Source of the DNA: Pempheris klunzingeri
Taxonomy: Eukaryota > Chordata > Actinopteri > Acropomatiformes > Pempheridae
DNA: 64,000 nt
Reading direction: 5' to 3'
NCBI RefSeq assembly: GCF_042242105.1
Contig: NC_092035.1
Coordinates: 6,034,977 to 6,098,976, forward strand
Each line of letters begins with the position of its first letter. Positions within the stretch are counted from its first letter, which is position 1. Under the pieces are notes generated by a model. It did not search any database and was not told the DNA's origin. It saw nothing but the letters and a program-made list of their open reading frames with translations. Both the position numbers and the translations under genes were made by a program. This document shows positions 20,901 to 32,146 of this stretch, piece after piece.

Positions 20901-23900
20901 GTATTTTCTGACTAGGTCAGCAGCAGCATTGGGATTTGAAAGTTGGTGTGAAATATTCCTAAAGTTGCAGTTTGTATGTTGTGTGCGATGCGGCATCGCT
21001 TAAACCTGAATCTCCATGTTGCTACAGGAAGCAGAGGGAGTATTGGTGGTCTCAGTCTTACCAGTCACATGGCTGCATGCAGACCTGTAAGTTCACCCCC
21101 ATTTTCTTTAACTTATTTTAAACCTTATATGAAACAGTGTCAGACCTGATACTTGAAACTGAGTTTTCATTGTGCTTTGCCCCACGCTTACTGAAGTGAG
21201 CACTGTAGAGGAAGGTAAGGAGAGATTACATTTCAGGTTTAAAAATACTGGACTCGTCCTTTAATTTAAATAAGCTCATGTAGGTTTAGAACTAAATTAT
21301 TTATGTGTTGTGTCACAGATATAACTTCCTTTTTCCATTTTTCATTCACAGAGGAAGACATGATGGCTATCGATGAGAAATGTGTGGAAGCAGGTAGAGC
21401 TCACCTGTCACTTATCGCTCTGCTGAGCTTTAAATCTTTTATACGCAAACTTACTGCACGTCTTTGCTGCCTTGTGATTAATCTCCCCCTGTTTGTCTTT
21501 TCTGCCTGTCAGATGAGGAGGCATTTGAATCCGGTAGGTAAGTCTTTGTTGATTTAACCTGTTTGACCCTGAAGTCGGTGTCACACATGCAAAGCACATC
21601 CCCTGCCTCCCGTCCTTCGTCTGAAGCATCTCTTATTGTTTCTTTTCCAAACTCTCGTGCTGTCTGACGGGGAAATGTCAGAGGAGCTCAGAGAAGGTGA
21701 GAGAAACCTCCAGTGTTTGTCTTTTTTTATCTGCCAGCTGAGAGAAAACTCACAAAACTGTACTTTCTTAAAAAAAATACAGTGGACCAAATATGACAAA
21801 ATAGAGAAAAAACTAAATACATACACAAAAATTAATTAAAGAATAAACTAAATAAGAACAATTCAAGTTCTTTTTCAGTTTTGCATGCCAAAGTCAAATC
21901 TCACCTGTCGCAGTCTTTCAACTTTATGGAAGAACGTGTATGTACTTCTCTTAAGATAATAAATGCAACTTGTTATTCTATGTAAAACTATTAGTAATAG
22001 ATATGGACAACAAAAGAACAATAAGTTGCATAAAATAAACAAAATACAGAAGGTTTATTGCCAGTTTTAATGAAGTGATGTGAGGTCTTTGACACACATC
22101 AGCCTCCCAGTTTCTTCTATGTTGTATTAACTGAATATTTAGTGGAGAAAATAATCAGCAGATCCATTTGAATCCCTGTGTCTCACTGTGCTTCTCCTCA
22201 TCTCAAACCAGAGGAGGATGACTTCAGCAGCAGCAGCGTTGAAGGGATCTACTTGGGTAAGTCCTCAAACAGCTGCTCTGACATCTGCACAGTAAAAGTC
22301 ACACAGAAATGGGAAACTGAAAGAGCCCTTGCTGTAGACCAGTCCATTAACTCTGACTGTCTCTTAGTTGGCTTCAGGCGCAGCATGCGTCTGTGTCGGC
22401 GGCGGTCTCACAGCACCACCCAGCCGTCCTGCCACACCCGCTGCTCCAGCAGCTGTAGCACCCTCAACAGCCCCTACGAGGAGGTGGTGCGCTACCAGCG
22501 CCACCCGCAGGACACACACCGCCTCATCGCCCTCTTAGGTACCCAAAACCTTTTAGATGGGATGGAATCAAATGTTCACTGTTCTTGCTGCTTGTTTATT
22601 CTCTCCCATCTCCACATGTTGTATTGATATGGAGTTGATAGATTCCTTATTATTTTCTCAGGTCCGCCTGGTGTTGGTGTCAATGAACTTCGCAGGCGTC
22701 TGATTGAAATTGATCCCCTCATCTTCCAGGGAGCTATACCTTGTACGCACCAACTTTTGTCTTTCACCAAATTTAAAATCAACTAAATTACCAAAATCTT
22801 GATCAGAACATGTAAAAAAAACCAAAAACAACATTAGAAGTCCAGTTTTTTACCTTTGTATCCGACTTCTGGATGACAATCGTCAATTAGCTGTTCATGT
22901 ATTTTATATAATTTCAATAATGAGCGTCCTTTTTCTCCGACCAGACACCACAAGAGCGCCCAGAGGATACGAGGAGGCTGGCAGAGAGTATTACTTCACC
23001 AACCGAGAAATCTTCGACAACATGGTGTATAACAACAGGTACAGCAGTGTAGAGGACTGTAGAGGCCACACTGCACTGTTTGAACACTATTTATTCACCA
23101 CTGAAGCCTCTTTTATACATATAACAACATATTCATGAGCATTTGATTCTTTCTCACACTCTCCGCAACATAATCAGTGTTTCAAATTATGGAAAGCTGT
23201 GACTGAATGTATCACAACTCTTAAAGCTGCCACAATATCCACCAAATTAATTCAGAAATGTGTTGCAGGTTTCTGGAGTACGGCGAGTACAAAGGGAATC
23301 TGTACGGCACCAGCATCGAGTCTGTGAGGGAAGTTTTAAACAGCAGAAAGATTTGTGTCATCGACATCGAGCCAAACGTAAGAAGAACATCAAGAGCTTG
23401 TATTCTAAAATGATGTTTGTCCATTTAAAAAGTGATGACGGCATCGTCTACACACAGAAGCTTTAATTTGAACTTACTTCCTCTTTGTCTTATCGCTCCA
23501 CGTAGGCCCTCCAGGCAGTGAGGACCCACGAGCTGAGGGCCTACATCATCTACGTGAAGCCGCCACCACTGGAGCGCCTCAGGGAGACCAGACAGGACTC
23601 GTACATCACCACCAACTACTACGTCAACCGGCCGTTCAAAGTAAAGTTATTTGCATGTTAAAACAAAAGAGCACAACGTAATGGAGGAAAAAAGGGCTTT
23701 TAAAACTTTAAGACATTAAAATCAACGGTAGTAAAGACACTTGTTTCACCTCAAGTATGCAAATCAAGGATTCTCAAACTTTTTTTGCAAACTTAAATGA
23801 ATACAAAATAGATCAGATAAAAGAAAAAAGAATTAGAGTAAGAAACAATAATGCAAACAAAAAAGGGATTTAGTTATTTTGACACATGAAAATGCACAGA

Positions 23901-24278
23901 ATTACATGGCACTATAGAAATATACATCTTTATACCTATATATTTACATAAATGCATATGTGGTGGAGGAACATAGGCGCTGCTTTGAGGTTAGAATCAC
24001 CTTGACCATCAATTTAAAAACTTTATTTCACACCACATTTAAGACATTTTAGTGTAATTGAAGCTAACTTTTGTTTCCTCCAACAGGATGAAGACTTCCA
24101 GGAGATGGAGGAAGCCGCCCGGAAGATCGAGTGTCACTACTGGCAGTTCTTTGATCACGTGATTGTCAACGATGAGCTGCAGGACTCCTGCACCCAGCTG
24201 CTGGAGGCGGTGATGAAGGCGCAGGACGAGCCGCAGTGGGTGCCTGCCAGCTGGATACGACCCACCACTGAGTCGTAA
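14968..24278 (+). CDS. mpp4: MAGUK p55 family member 4 scaffold (L27-PDZ-SH3-GK), 21 exons
   Basis: Exons: 14968-15025, 15108-15229, 15594-15671, 15769-15852, 16250-16381, 19268-19349, 19900-19985, 20279-20353, 20442-20638, 21028-21086, 21197-21214, 21352-21393, 21513-21533, 21682-21696, 22212-22256, 22368-22538, 22662-22742, 22945-23038, 23269-23377, 23506-23640, 24087-24278. They total 631 residues, close to the mammalian length. The start ATG follows an in-frame TAA at 14920. Order: L27 region (about 20-140), PDZ (about 158-235, [20 protein letters not shown]), SH3 (about 240-315, DALWWQAK), acidic linker from five tiny exons, guanylate kinase-like domain (about 428-625). The GK P-loop reads GPPGVGVN and lacks the GKS/T catalytic lysine, as in other MAGUKs, so it is a binding rather than enzymatic domain. 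Known role: presynaptic scaffold in photoreceptors. The 2.9-kb intron 16382-19267 contains a separate ORF. Confidence 0.95.
17431..18872 (+). CDS. Unassigned spliced ORF inside mpp4 intron (nested gene or alternative mpp4 3' end)
   Basis: Two open segments: 17431-17890 (acceptor TTCCTTGCAG, donor ATTG|GTAAGA) and 18001-18872 (acceptor CATTGGAG, stop TGA 18870). They join in frame through a 110-bp intron to 443 codons with no stop. I do not recognise the family. Visible features, numbered from 17431: a cysteine cluster at 108-130 (C-x7-C-x2-CC-x6-C-x2-C), possibly metal-binding; an acidic patch [11 protein letters not shown] just after the splice; a long amphipathic, probably coiled-coil helix at about 235-305; a Ser/Pro-rich stretch; and a basic tail RKKKRKK. 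The 5' end is unresolved. One choice is a small ATG exon at 16796-16837 (acceptor TTGTTTCAG, weak donor). The other is direct splicing from mpp4 exon 16250-16381, which is also phase-compatible. No AATAAA lies between the stop and the PDZ exon. Confidence 0.6.
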
Positions 24279-25190
24279 GAGAGGAGGAGGAGGAGGAGGA
24301 GGAGGCGGAGGCGAGGGGGCAGGAGAGATGTGACCCCCTAGTATCATGGCAGCAATCTCATTTCACAGATTCCTCACTATAAAACAAAAATCTTAACAGG
24401 AAATGAATTTTACGTCTAATGACTGCATGTTTTAGGGGAGTGGGGCATGGAAGAAATCCACATAATTTGATCTAGTAGTTACTTCTGTGCTTGATCTGGT
24501 TCTTAAGTCGCTTCAAATCCCCAAAGATAAGACGGAGCTGGACTCGAGCCCAAAGAAATCCCTGAAACTGTGCCAGAGTGTAATATCAGAAGCTTAATGT
24601 TAGAGGCAACTAGAAGCTTAAAAGAAGTAAAGTGTGCATTCCTCTGGGCTTTTTGGAGCAACAAAGATGTCAGATTTTCTAAATTTAGCAGAGCATCAAA
24701 GCCATTATTGTGAAAGTTACTGTAGCGCTTTGAGAAAAACAGTTACCTGCTCTGCATGCAGCTTTACTTTACTAAATGTTCATTGTGGCCCGACAACAAA
24801 ACAGACAAAAACAGGTGAATTTCTTGCCCTGCTCCTCCCTCATGTACACAGACCTGCAATAAAGAATGGGATGTTTTTTTCCGATTGTTTACATACTAAA
24901 AACGCAGAAAATGGTTTCTTGTTTAATGTTTTATGTTGTGTTTTTCATTCTGCATTCATGTCACTTCTTTGTGGTTGCTATAGCCTAAAATGTGTCATTG
25001 CATGCCAAAAAAATAATTCACTATTATTAACTAAACATTAACAAAATGCTGTGTTTGGCACAAATCGTTTACACTTTGTGTCCTTATTTAATTAAAGTAA
25101 TGTGAGAATATGACGATGTACAAACAAATCAATGGCATTTTAATATTTTTACCTGTTTGTGACATTAATAAAGCACTTCTGATAGTAATT
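24279..25190 (+). other. mpp4: mpp4 3'UTR with poly(A) signal
   Basis: No exon of another gene seen. It begins with a (GGA)n-type run at 24281-24310, and AATAAA occurs at 25167-25172. The following tmem237 start codon is only about 260 bp downstream, so the two genes are tightly spaced. Confidence 0.6.
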
Positions 25191-25261
25191 TATTCAGTCA
25201 TTTATTAATCTCTTTTACTTTGTCTCTTCCTGCTTTGCATGGGAGCTTTTATTTTGAAGGA

Positions 25262-25304
25262 ACAGGAAGTGTGCTACTGCTAAATACATCCGGATAACAT
25301 CCGG
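25262..25304. promoter_or_regulatory. tmem237: Probable tmem237 core promoter with clustered ETS-type motifs
   Basis: ACATCCGG occurs twice, at 25286-25293 and 25297-25304, 11 bp apart, and CAGGAAGTG occurs at about 25263. All carry ETS-family GGAA/T cores. They sit 130-170 bp before the tmem237 ATG, as in many TATA-less housekeeping promoters. Function is inferred from motif and position only. Confidence 0.4.
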
Positions 25305-25432
25305 TGAATAAAGTAAACAAAGTAGTAGGTTACTCACTTTTATACGGTTGTAGTTTAAAATATTCTTTTTAAATAAAAATGATTTAACTGGATGAATAAT
25401 TACAAGTGCAGATTTAGGCGGAATTTCTCAGG

Positions 25433-28093
25433 ATGGACGCTGGAGGCTCAAAGGTAACGCTAATTGTTTTATTTAAATAACGGTAACGTTAGCTCCAGTT
25501 GTTATAGTAACGTTAGCTCATCATCATTATAGCATTTAAGTTTGACGAAAAATGTTCACTTTTATGATTTAATTATGGTGTAAACTTTATTTCTGTGTAA
25601 ATTAACGATAGCTAGCTGTTAAATAACTTGAGACTATTGCGTGATAACGTACTTTAACGTTACATCACGCTATTGGGATACTCGTAGAGAGCTAGCATAG
25701 CTAGCATTAACGTTACTTGTGGCTAAATATTTCTAATAATCTGTGTTTTATCATTATAGAAAATGCGACCCAGGGAGCTTCCGCCTCTTCCACAGGTAAC
25801 TCCAGCTGTAATCACCCTAAATGTGTGTTTTTAAAAATGTGTTTTACAGAATAGTTATAATACAGTAATCAGATCTCACTTAACTTTAACTGTATTGTCC
25901 TTTAAAGGGAAGTTCTGCACACAACCACTGATGGAAGAAGTATTCAGGTCCTTTACTTCAGTAAAAGTCTAAAAGCACACTGTAGAAATGCTCTTTTACT
26001 AGTAAAAGTCCTGCATTGAAATAGTTACCAAAGTACAGTATGTGCATCTCATCAGGACTATGCGTCACAATGCTTGTTTTGTCCAAACCTCAACAGAATA
26101 AAACATACTCTAAAATCATTTTTAATCGATTTAAGGGAACGCAGAAAGTTCTCCCATCTGAGAAACTGTAAATGTTTGGCAGTTGTACTTAGTATACAGA
26201 GAATAAACGTGGATGTAAGACAGGTTTAATAATTGATTAATTAATTGAATTTAAAAAATGTGCTGGTTTGACCTTCTCAAATGTGAGGATTGATTAGTGA
26301 AGATTGAATTTCTGCTGATTTTAAGCTGTTGATCAGACAAAACAAGTAAACTGGGACTTCTGCAGAATCTGGGGGAAATATTAATGCACATTTTATAGAT
26401 TAAATATTAGATATTTTAATATCAATAATATTGTTTGTCCTATACCAGCATTTATATATCTCAATATCGTAAATGTAAAAAAACACTAATGAAATAAATA
26501 AGCTAAATAATATCGCTTGTTATACATTGATTATTGCTTAATAAAACCTGAGAAGTAATAAAAAAGTGTGTAGAAGTTGTCCAAGTGTATGAAGGGGCAA
26601 TAAAGCTCAGTGTTGGTGTTAATACGTCAGAGTTTTGAGAGGTTTGAGTCATCTGACCTCTGCCCTGAGTAATCCCCGGTCCTGGCGGATGTGTGAACGT
26701 AGAATAAGCCGAGGATTTAACCGTGTCATGTGGAGCTTCTCTCCACACTTGCTTGACTCTTGGGTGGAATGGCCAGAAAGACGATGGTAAGGTCTTTTAT
26801 CTGAATCTGTGCTGTAACTGAACAATTTCTGCACAGCCCACACGTCCTCTGCATGTGAGCGTATTGTTTCTGAGGTGAGCTAATTTGTTAGAGTGTTTAA
26901 GTTTCATTTGATTTTACCAAGTGTGAAGTGTCATTGGTCAGCTTATAAGGTTTTGCAAGGAACTTTAATTTAGCTTTTCTTATTATAGCTTCAGAAAAAC
27001 TCATCCAGCAGGAACAATTGTTCAATAAACAGGATCTAAATATTCATTTAGTCTTGAATTACTTATCAAATGTCTCTGTGTGTGATTTGTGGCAAACGTG
27101 CTGTTGTTCTAGACCTCTTACCTGATGTAAAATCTGTATGTGGACCATAATTAGCAATTCTTTAATCCATCTGTTCATTCATCCATTTCCTGCTGCTGTA
27201 TTCAGGTCCAGGTCATCGTTAGTGATTCATTAATGATGTTATTAGGTGTTATTGTTATGCATTGCTGAGAAATACTGACAAAATGTGGAACAAGCATCAA
27301 TAGATTTGTGTGTCTGGCTGGATTTCATTAATATTTCTCCTGCTGTGACACATGAGTTAAGTTGTTTTCTACGTTTAAATTTAACTTGAAAATGGCCAAA
27401 CAGACACAAACCTGGCTTCTCTTTTTTTTTTTTTTTCACTCTTAAGCGAGGACAACGGTCACTTCCCACAATGCCGAGGTACGTAAACATTACAGCCACT
27501 GCGACACACACACCGTTGTCCTTATGGACACTATTTATGCTGACCAGTCGGACTAAACTTCTCTTCTCTCTCTTGTCGGACGTGTGGAAACATGAAGTCA
27601 AGACACAGCTGGTGAGTGAAGATGTGAATCGTAGAAATTTGGATTTATGGGATGTTTATGTTTATGATGATTCAGTCATTTATTGTCATTTCAAGGCGAT
27701 TGATTGGAACATAAGTCACGCAATGCATTGATCAAAGTGTAAAACAGATCGGTAATCATCATCGTCTGCTCCATTACATAATTATCTAACCTGCTGAGCG
27801 GCTCTGTTTGAGGTGTGCTATTCTGGAGCTTAATGCCTCTTAGTCGTCTGAGAGGGAAATTAAATTAAAAAGGTTGTTTGTTAGCGGTGGGAGAGGTTTC
27901 CTGCAGAACTTATGTAATCTAGCTTCATAGATTCACATCACAGGACGCTCCACTTCTCCACATATTCATGCTGAAGCTCTTGTTTTTCGATGTAACTTTA
28001 TTTGTCATGTCGAACAGGAGAACCGACGGCGACGAAACACAAGAAGAAGAGAGTGAGAAAGGAGACGAGTGGAGTCGATGATATGGACGGTAC

Positions 28094-28128
<35 letters not shown>

Positions 28129-29403
28129 CTGTGTTTCCACTGACAGCATTTGTTTGTTAAAGCTAAACCTCAAATGTCTCAGTTACCTTGATTTAAAGGG
28201 CTAGTTCACCCTAACATGAAGGCTCAGCAGCTCTTTAATTCTTAGATGTAGAATAATAAATGTGACTGAAAAGCTCATCACTTGTTTTTGCTGCAAATAA
28301 AATACATTTAGTTAATATAATCCATCCTGTTGCTGCTGCTTTCTGTCTCATTAAATCTGAAGTATTAAGATTGAACAGGGCTGTTTTACTATTTAAATTA
28401 GTGCTTGCTACCAAGAGATGGTTTCTACAGACAGAAATCTTCAGTTTCCTCCTTTAAAAAGCCAAAAAATGTAGCTTGGTGACGAGGGAAGCTTCTGCTG
28501 TTCCCTGTGTAGATCAGGGGATGGAAATGGGAGGCCCCGGCAGCCGGAGAGCGTCTGAGAACGGCGAGCAGCTTACCCTTGAATCCACGACGGACGCTCC
28601 CCCACAGAGGAGGAAGAAGAAGAAGAAAACTCCAACAATAGGTAAAGGCTGAGAACATAAGCTTTGTAGTTCTACCAGCCTTCAAATGTTTTAGTTTCAT
28701 CAAGATATAATGAAGTGTGGAGGCCTTTAGACCATCATGAGAAAACAGTTCCAATCTGCATGCTGCTCACGAGTGTTAAACTCCAGCATTAGCAGCCCGG
28801 AGCTTCATCCTGACTCTTAGCAATGTGTAAATTTGCAGTTTCAGATCTCGATGATGACCAAGCCGAGCTGGTGAACGGAGACGCAGCAGATCACACGACT
28901 GATGGAGAGGAAGTGGTCAAAAAGCCCAAAAAGAAAAAGTAAGAAAGCAACAGTTACTGGAGTTTTGATAAACAGTGAAATGTGTTGTAAATGTTTGTTG
29001 TCTGAACCATTTCTACTGTTTTTAACCTGTGTTATACTTTAAGTTTATGCATAAACACCTGGTTTGAGTTATATGAGTTCTATATTGACAAGTTGGAGGT
29101 TTTTTATGACAATAAAACGCCATCAAACACAGTAGTAATAAAAATGTAAGAACATTGATCATATGTGGGACATCTTCTTGTAATTTCAGGAAGCCAAAGG
29201 TCGTTGAATCGCAGCTTCCCGATGAGCTGGACGTCGAAGAGGATGATATCATCACCGACACCCCTCCTCCAATCCCCCAGCATTCCCTGTTCTCGGCCCC
29301 GCAGGGTCAGAGCCAGCCGGTGGGGAAAGTCTTCGTGGAGAGAAACAGTGAGTAGCCAAGGCAGAGGAAGTGGGCAGGTCTGGTAAAGGGCAGAAGTGGT
29401 AAC

Positions 29404-29445
<42 letters not shown>

Positions 29446-31249
29446 AGCGTTTCCAGCCTGCCGAGCGCTCAGACTGGAGGAAAACCAGCATCCAGACAGA
29501 TAACATGACAGAATTCCAGCACATTCAGCCGCTCTGGACCACCAGAGATGTTTCTGTCAGACTGCACGAAGGCTTCAGGTGAAGGAAATGTGTCTCGTAC
29601 AAAAAGTAAAACATACACGAGCGTGCGATTTCCCCCCCCCTCTAAAGGACCCTCCTGTGCTTCGTATCTGCTGCAGGGTGTTCGGTCTGTACTGCCACGG
29701 CTTCCTGGCGGGCTACGCCGTGTGGAACGTGGTGGTGGTGTACGTGTTAGCCGGGCAGCAGCTCACCGCTCTGTCCAACCTGCTGGAGCAGTACCACAGC
29801 CTGGCCTACCCCTCCCAGTCGCTGCTCTACATGCTGCTGGCCATCAGCACGGTGGCCGCCTTCGACAGGTAACGCTGGAAACAACACGGCGGGCGGACTG
29901 GCACGTCCTTGGCTGTGTAGTTTCAGAGCAGTTTGTCCTTCACAGGGTCTATGAGGGTGCTGGAAATCCTTGAAAATGCACCTTAAAATGCTTGAAAAGT
30001 GCTTGAATTTTAACTTTAAAAGCTTTTATTTTGAATGTTCTATCTACATGAATATCTACATACATGCAGAGTGGATATTCACACAAATATATTGTGTGAA
30101 CGTCGACCAGACAGATACTTAAATTAAAGTCACGTTGAGACATAAATATAAATAAAGTCAGGTTTACCAGTGGATCTGTGTTTAATCTGTGTTTTTATGT
30201 AACTAAACTGAATTCAGTTTCCTCAAAATAGGCCACTGAAGGTATTATAAGTGCTCAATTTAACTTAACATAACTTAAATAAATATTTTCTTTCTGTTAA
30301 CGAACTAAAATGGAGATTGTTGCGACTCAATTTTAGGATTTTAGGATGAGACGAGTTGGATGAATTCATCATTTTTCATTAGATGTCTCGGTTAATGTCG
30401 CATTAATTTGAAATTATTGTTAAATCCTGCTGGGAATTACAAAAACGTGAGAGGCCATTTTGTTCCTACTGGTTTTCCATCAGACTGGACATGATTATTA
30501 AAGGGATATAACATTGAATTTAATGTGGCATTAAAAGGATCCCTCTAAAATATCCTCTTCTCACAGTGGAGCTGCTTAGTGAAACGGACCTGTGTGTAAA
30601 AGTACACTGCTGTGTTCTCAGGGTGAACCTGGCCAAAGGCTCCATGGCTCTTCGGGAGTTCATCACACTGGACCCCGTCGCTCTCGCCTCATTCTGTGAG
30701 TCCAAACAATCCAGCTGCATTCAGCACAGAGTTTTTAAAGATGAACAGCTCCTGTGTGTTCGGTTCCAGTTCTCACTCTTTGTGTGTTTTCCCAGTGTAT
30801 TTCTCAGCGCTGGTCCTCTCTCTGAGCCAGCAGATGACCAGCGATAGAATCAACCTGTACCCAGCCTTCAACGCTACATTATGGTGAGCTCAGTGCTCTT
30901 ATTTCATAGTGAAGCCTCGGTACGATGACCTGACGCTCTGCTTTCTCTTCTCCAGGCCACCGGGGATGGAGCACCAGATTCTCCACCCATGGGTGACCGT
31001 GAACCTGGTGGTGGCTCTGCTGGTGGGGCTGGCCTGGATCTTCATCGCCACCAGACCAGAAACAGACTACACAGAGGGTGAGAGAGAGTAATCTGTCAAT
31101 GTTAAGCAGGAAACTCCACCTTAAAACATCCAAACAGCAAGAAAGAAGCTTTATTTTATTCATTTCTATCTTCTTCCTCTTCAGGTTATCTGATGGCCAT
31201 GGAGATCGAGCCTCCCAAACCAGAGGACAAATCAGAAATAACCGCCTGA
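25433..31249 (+). CDS. tmem237: Transmembrane protein 237, ciliary transition-zone component
   Basis: Firm exons: 25433-25453, 25760-25795, 28018-28089, 28513-28641, 28839-28938, 29190-29347, 29446-29578, 29677-29868, 30622-30695, 30796-30883, 30956-31077, 31185-31249 (stop TGA 31247). From 28018 onward all phases agree. At least one small exon between 25796 and 28017 is needed to correct phase; the best candidate is 27451-27478 (28 nt), or a form beginning at 27447 that does not fit. The N-terminal half is hydrophilic with lysine-rich blocks ([23 protein letters not shown]), then EDDIITD and QPVGKVFVE as in mammalian TMEM237. Four membrane segments follow: [49 protein letters not shown] and [17 protein letters not shown]. 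Known role: transition-zone protein with TMEM216/NPHP-type partners, mutated in Joubert syndrome. Confidence 0.93.
25922..26040 (+). mobile_element. Short non-autonomous element fragment (copy A)
   Basis: Begins CAACCACTGATGGAAGAAGT and contains AGTAAAAGTCCTGCATTGAAA. A reverse-complement relative lies at 52984-53058 and a partial relative near 61050-61130. This CAGTGGTGGAAGAAGTA-type repeat is one I know to be widespread in percomorph genomes. The element class is inferred (MITE-like); no target-site duplication was identified. Confidence 0.55.
26255..26420. repeat. Decayed dispersed fish repeat
   Basis: Contains CTTCTCAAATGTGAGGATTG and TGATCAGACAAAACAAGTAA, matching the family also seen at 8190-8370 and 41460-41735. 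It lies in the 5' introns of tmem237. Confidence 0.45.
28097..28127. repeat. (CA)n microsatellite
   Basis: CA run immediately downstream of the tmem237 exon donor at 28089. Confidence 0.9.
29405..29442. repeat. (GT)n microsatellite next to a tmem237 acceptor
   Basis: The GT run forms almost the whole region before the acceptor GTGCAG at 29445, replacing a usual polypyrimidine tract. The intron is only 98 bp. Confidence 0.9.
29946..30030 (+). repeat. Probable dispersed repeat fragment
   Basis: GGTGCTGGAAATCCTTGAAA followed by two TGCTTGAAAAGTGCTTGAA-like units. I recognise this as a frequent fish intronic repeat. It lies in the tmem237 intron 29869-30621, where I see nothing else. Confidence 0.4.
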
Positions 31250-31418
31250 GAAACATTATTCTGTACATCAGCTCGGACACATCTTGTCGTTTTGCACATA
31301 TTGTTGCTCTGCATTTTGGCAGGGAACGTGTTGTAGATTATTTTTGTATTTCTGAAACGTGAATGTGCTCGTCTCTTTTTAAATACAGAGTTTTATCCAA
31401 CAAATCCAACAACGTCTT

Positions 31419-31453
<35 letters not shown>

Positions 31454-32146
31454 TTGAACAGGAGTTGGATGCTAATACATAAAACATGATGGAACATGAG
31501 GTGTATATTTAGTACTGAGTGGAATAGTTACTCTCTCCTATGGTATGTACAGGTAAAGCCATCAATTATACATTTTTAAGCAATTACACCTATAGATAAT
31601 TATATGAATAATATACAAATAATGCCATTTAAACCTATTTTTAAGTGAAATGTCTGTGTGCTTCCAGCTGAAAATATTCACAGCTGAACCATCTGAAAAA
31701 GGTGAAATGCTGAATTAGTTTAAAAGTGGGCACTGAATGAAGTGTGCAGGGCTGAATAGAGTTGAAATTGGCATTTAAGGTGGAAAAGAAATTGAATAAT
31801 AGTAATAAAATTATAATTAAATAAATGAAAGTGCCTGTTAACATGCCATTTAAAACTGGAAGTAGCTGAACTGTAAGCAATAAGCAGCTGGAGTATGAGA
31901 GGAAGTACTGGAGCTGAAATCAATTTAATGAATCCTGTTAAAAGCTTTGATTCCACCTATCGATTTCCTCTGAGATCGATTAGTTCGCTCTGCCGGCCAT
32001 CCAGGCCGTGTAATGGAACACAGAGGCTAACGAGCCTGTGCTGTATGTGTTGACGTGGTGACGGAGGCTGTTATCAGTTTAGGTGGAAACCTCCAGATAT
32101 TCATGAGTAAAAGTTAGTAAAACTGTACTGTTAAAAGCGAGGAGTC
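31250..32146. other. tmem237 3'UTR and cyp20a1 upstream region
   Basis: AT-rich and without coding potential on either strand. It includes a poly-T tract at about 31418-31450. No canonical AATAAA follows the tmem237 stop closely. The last 200 bp are less AT-rich and must contain the cyp20a1 promoter, but I see no TATA box. Confidence 0.5.

Noticed and set aside
22662-22742. Loss of the kinase P-loop lysine in mpp4 considered as a mutation
   Set aside because: All MAGUK guanylate kinase-like domains lack an active P-loop; normal for the family.
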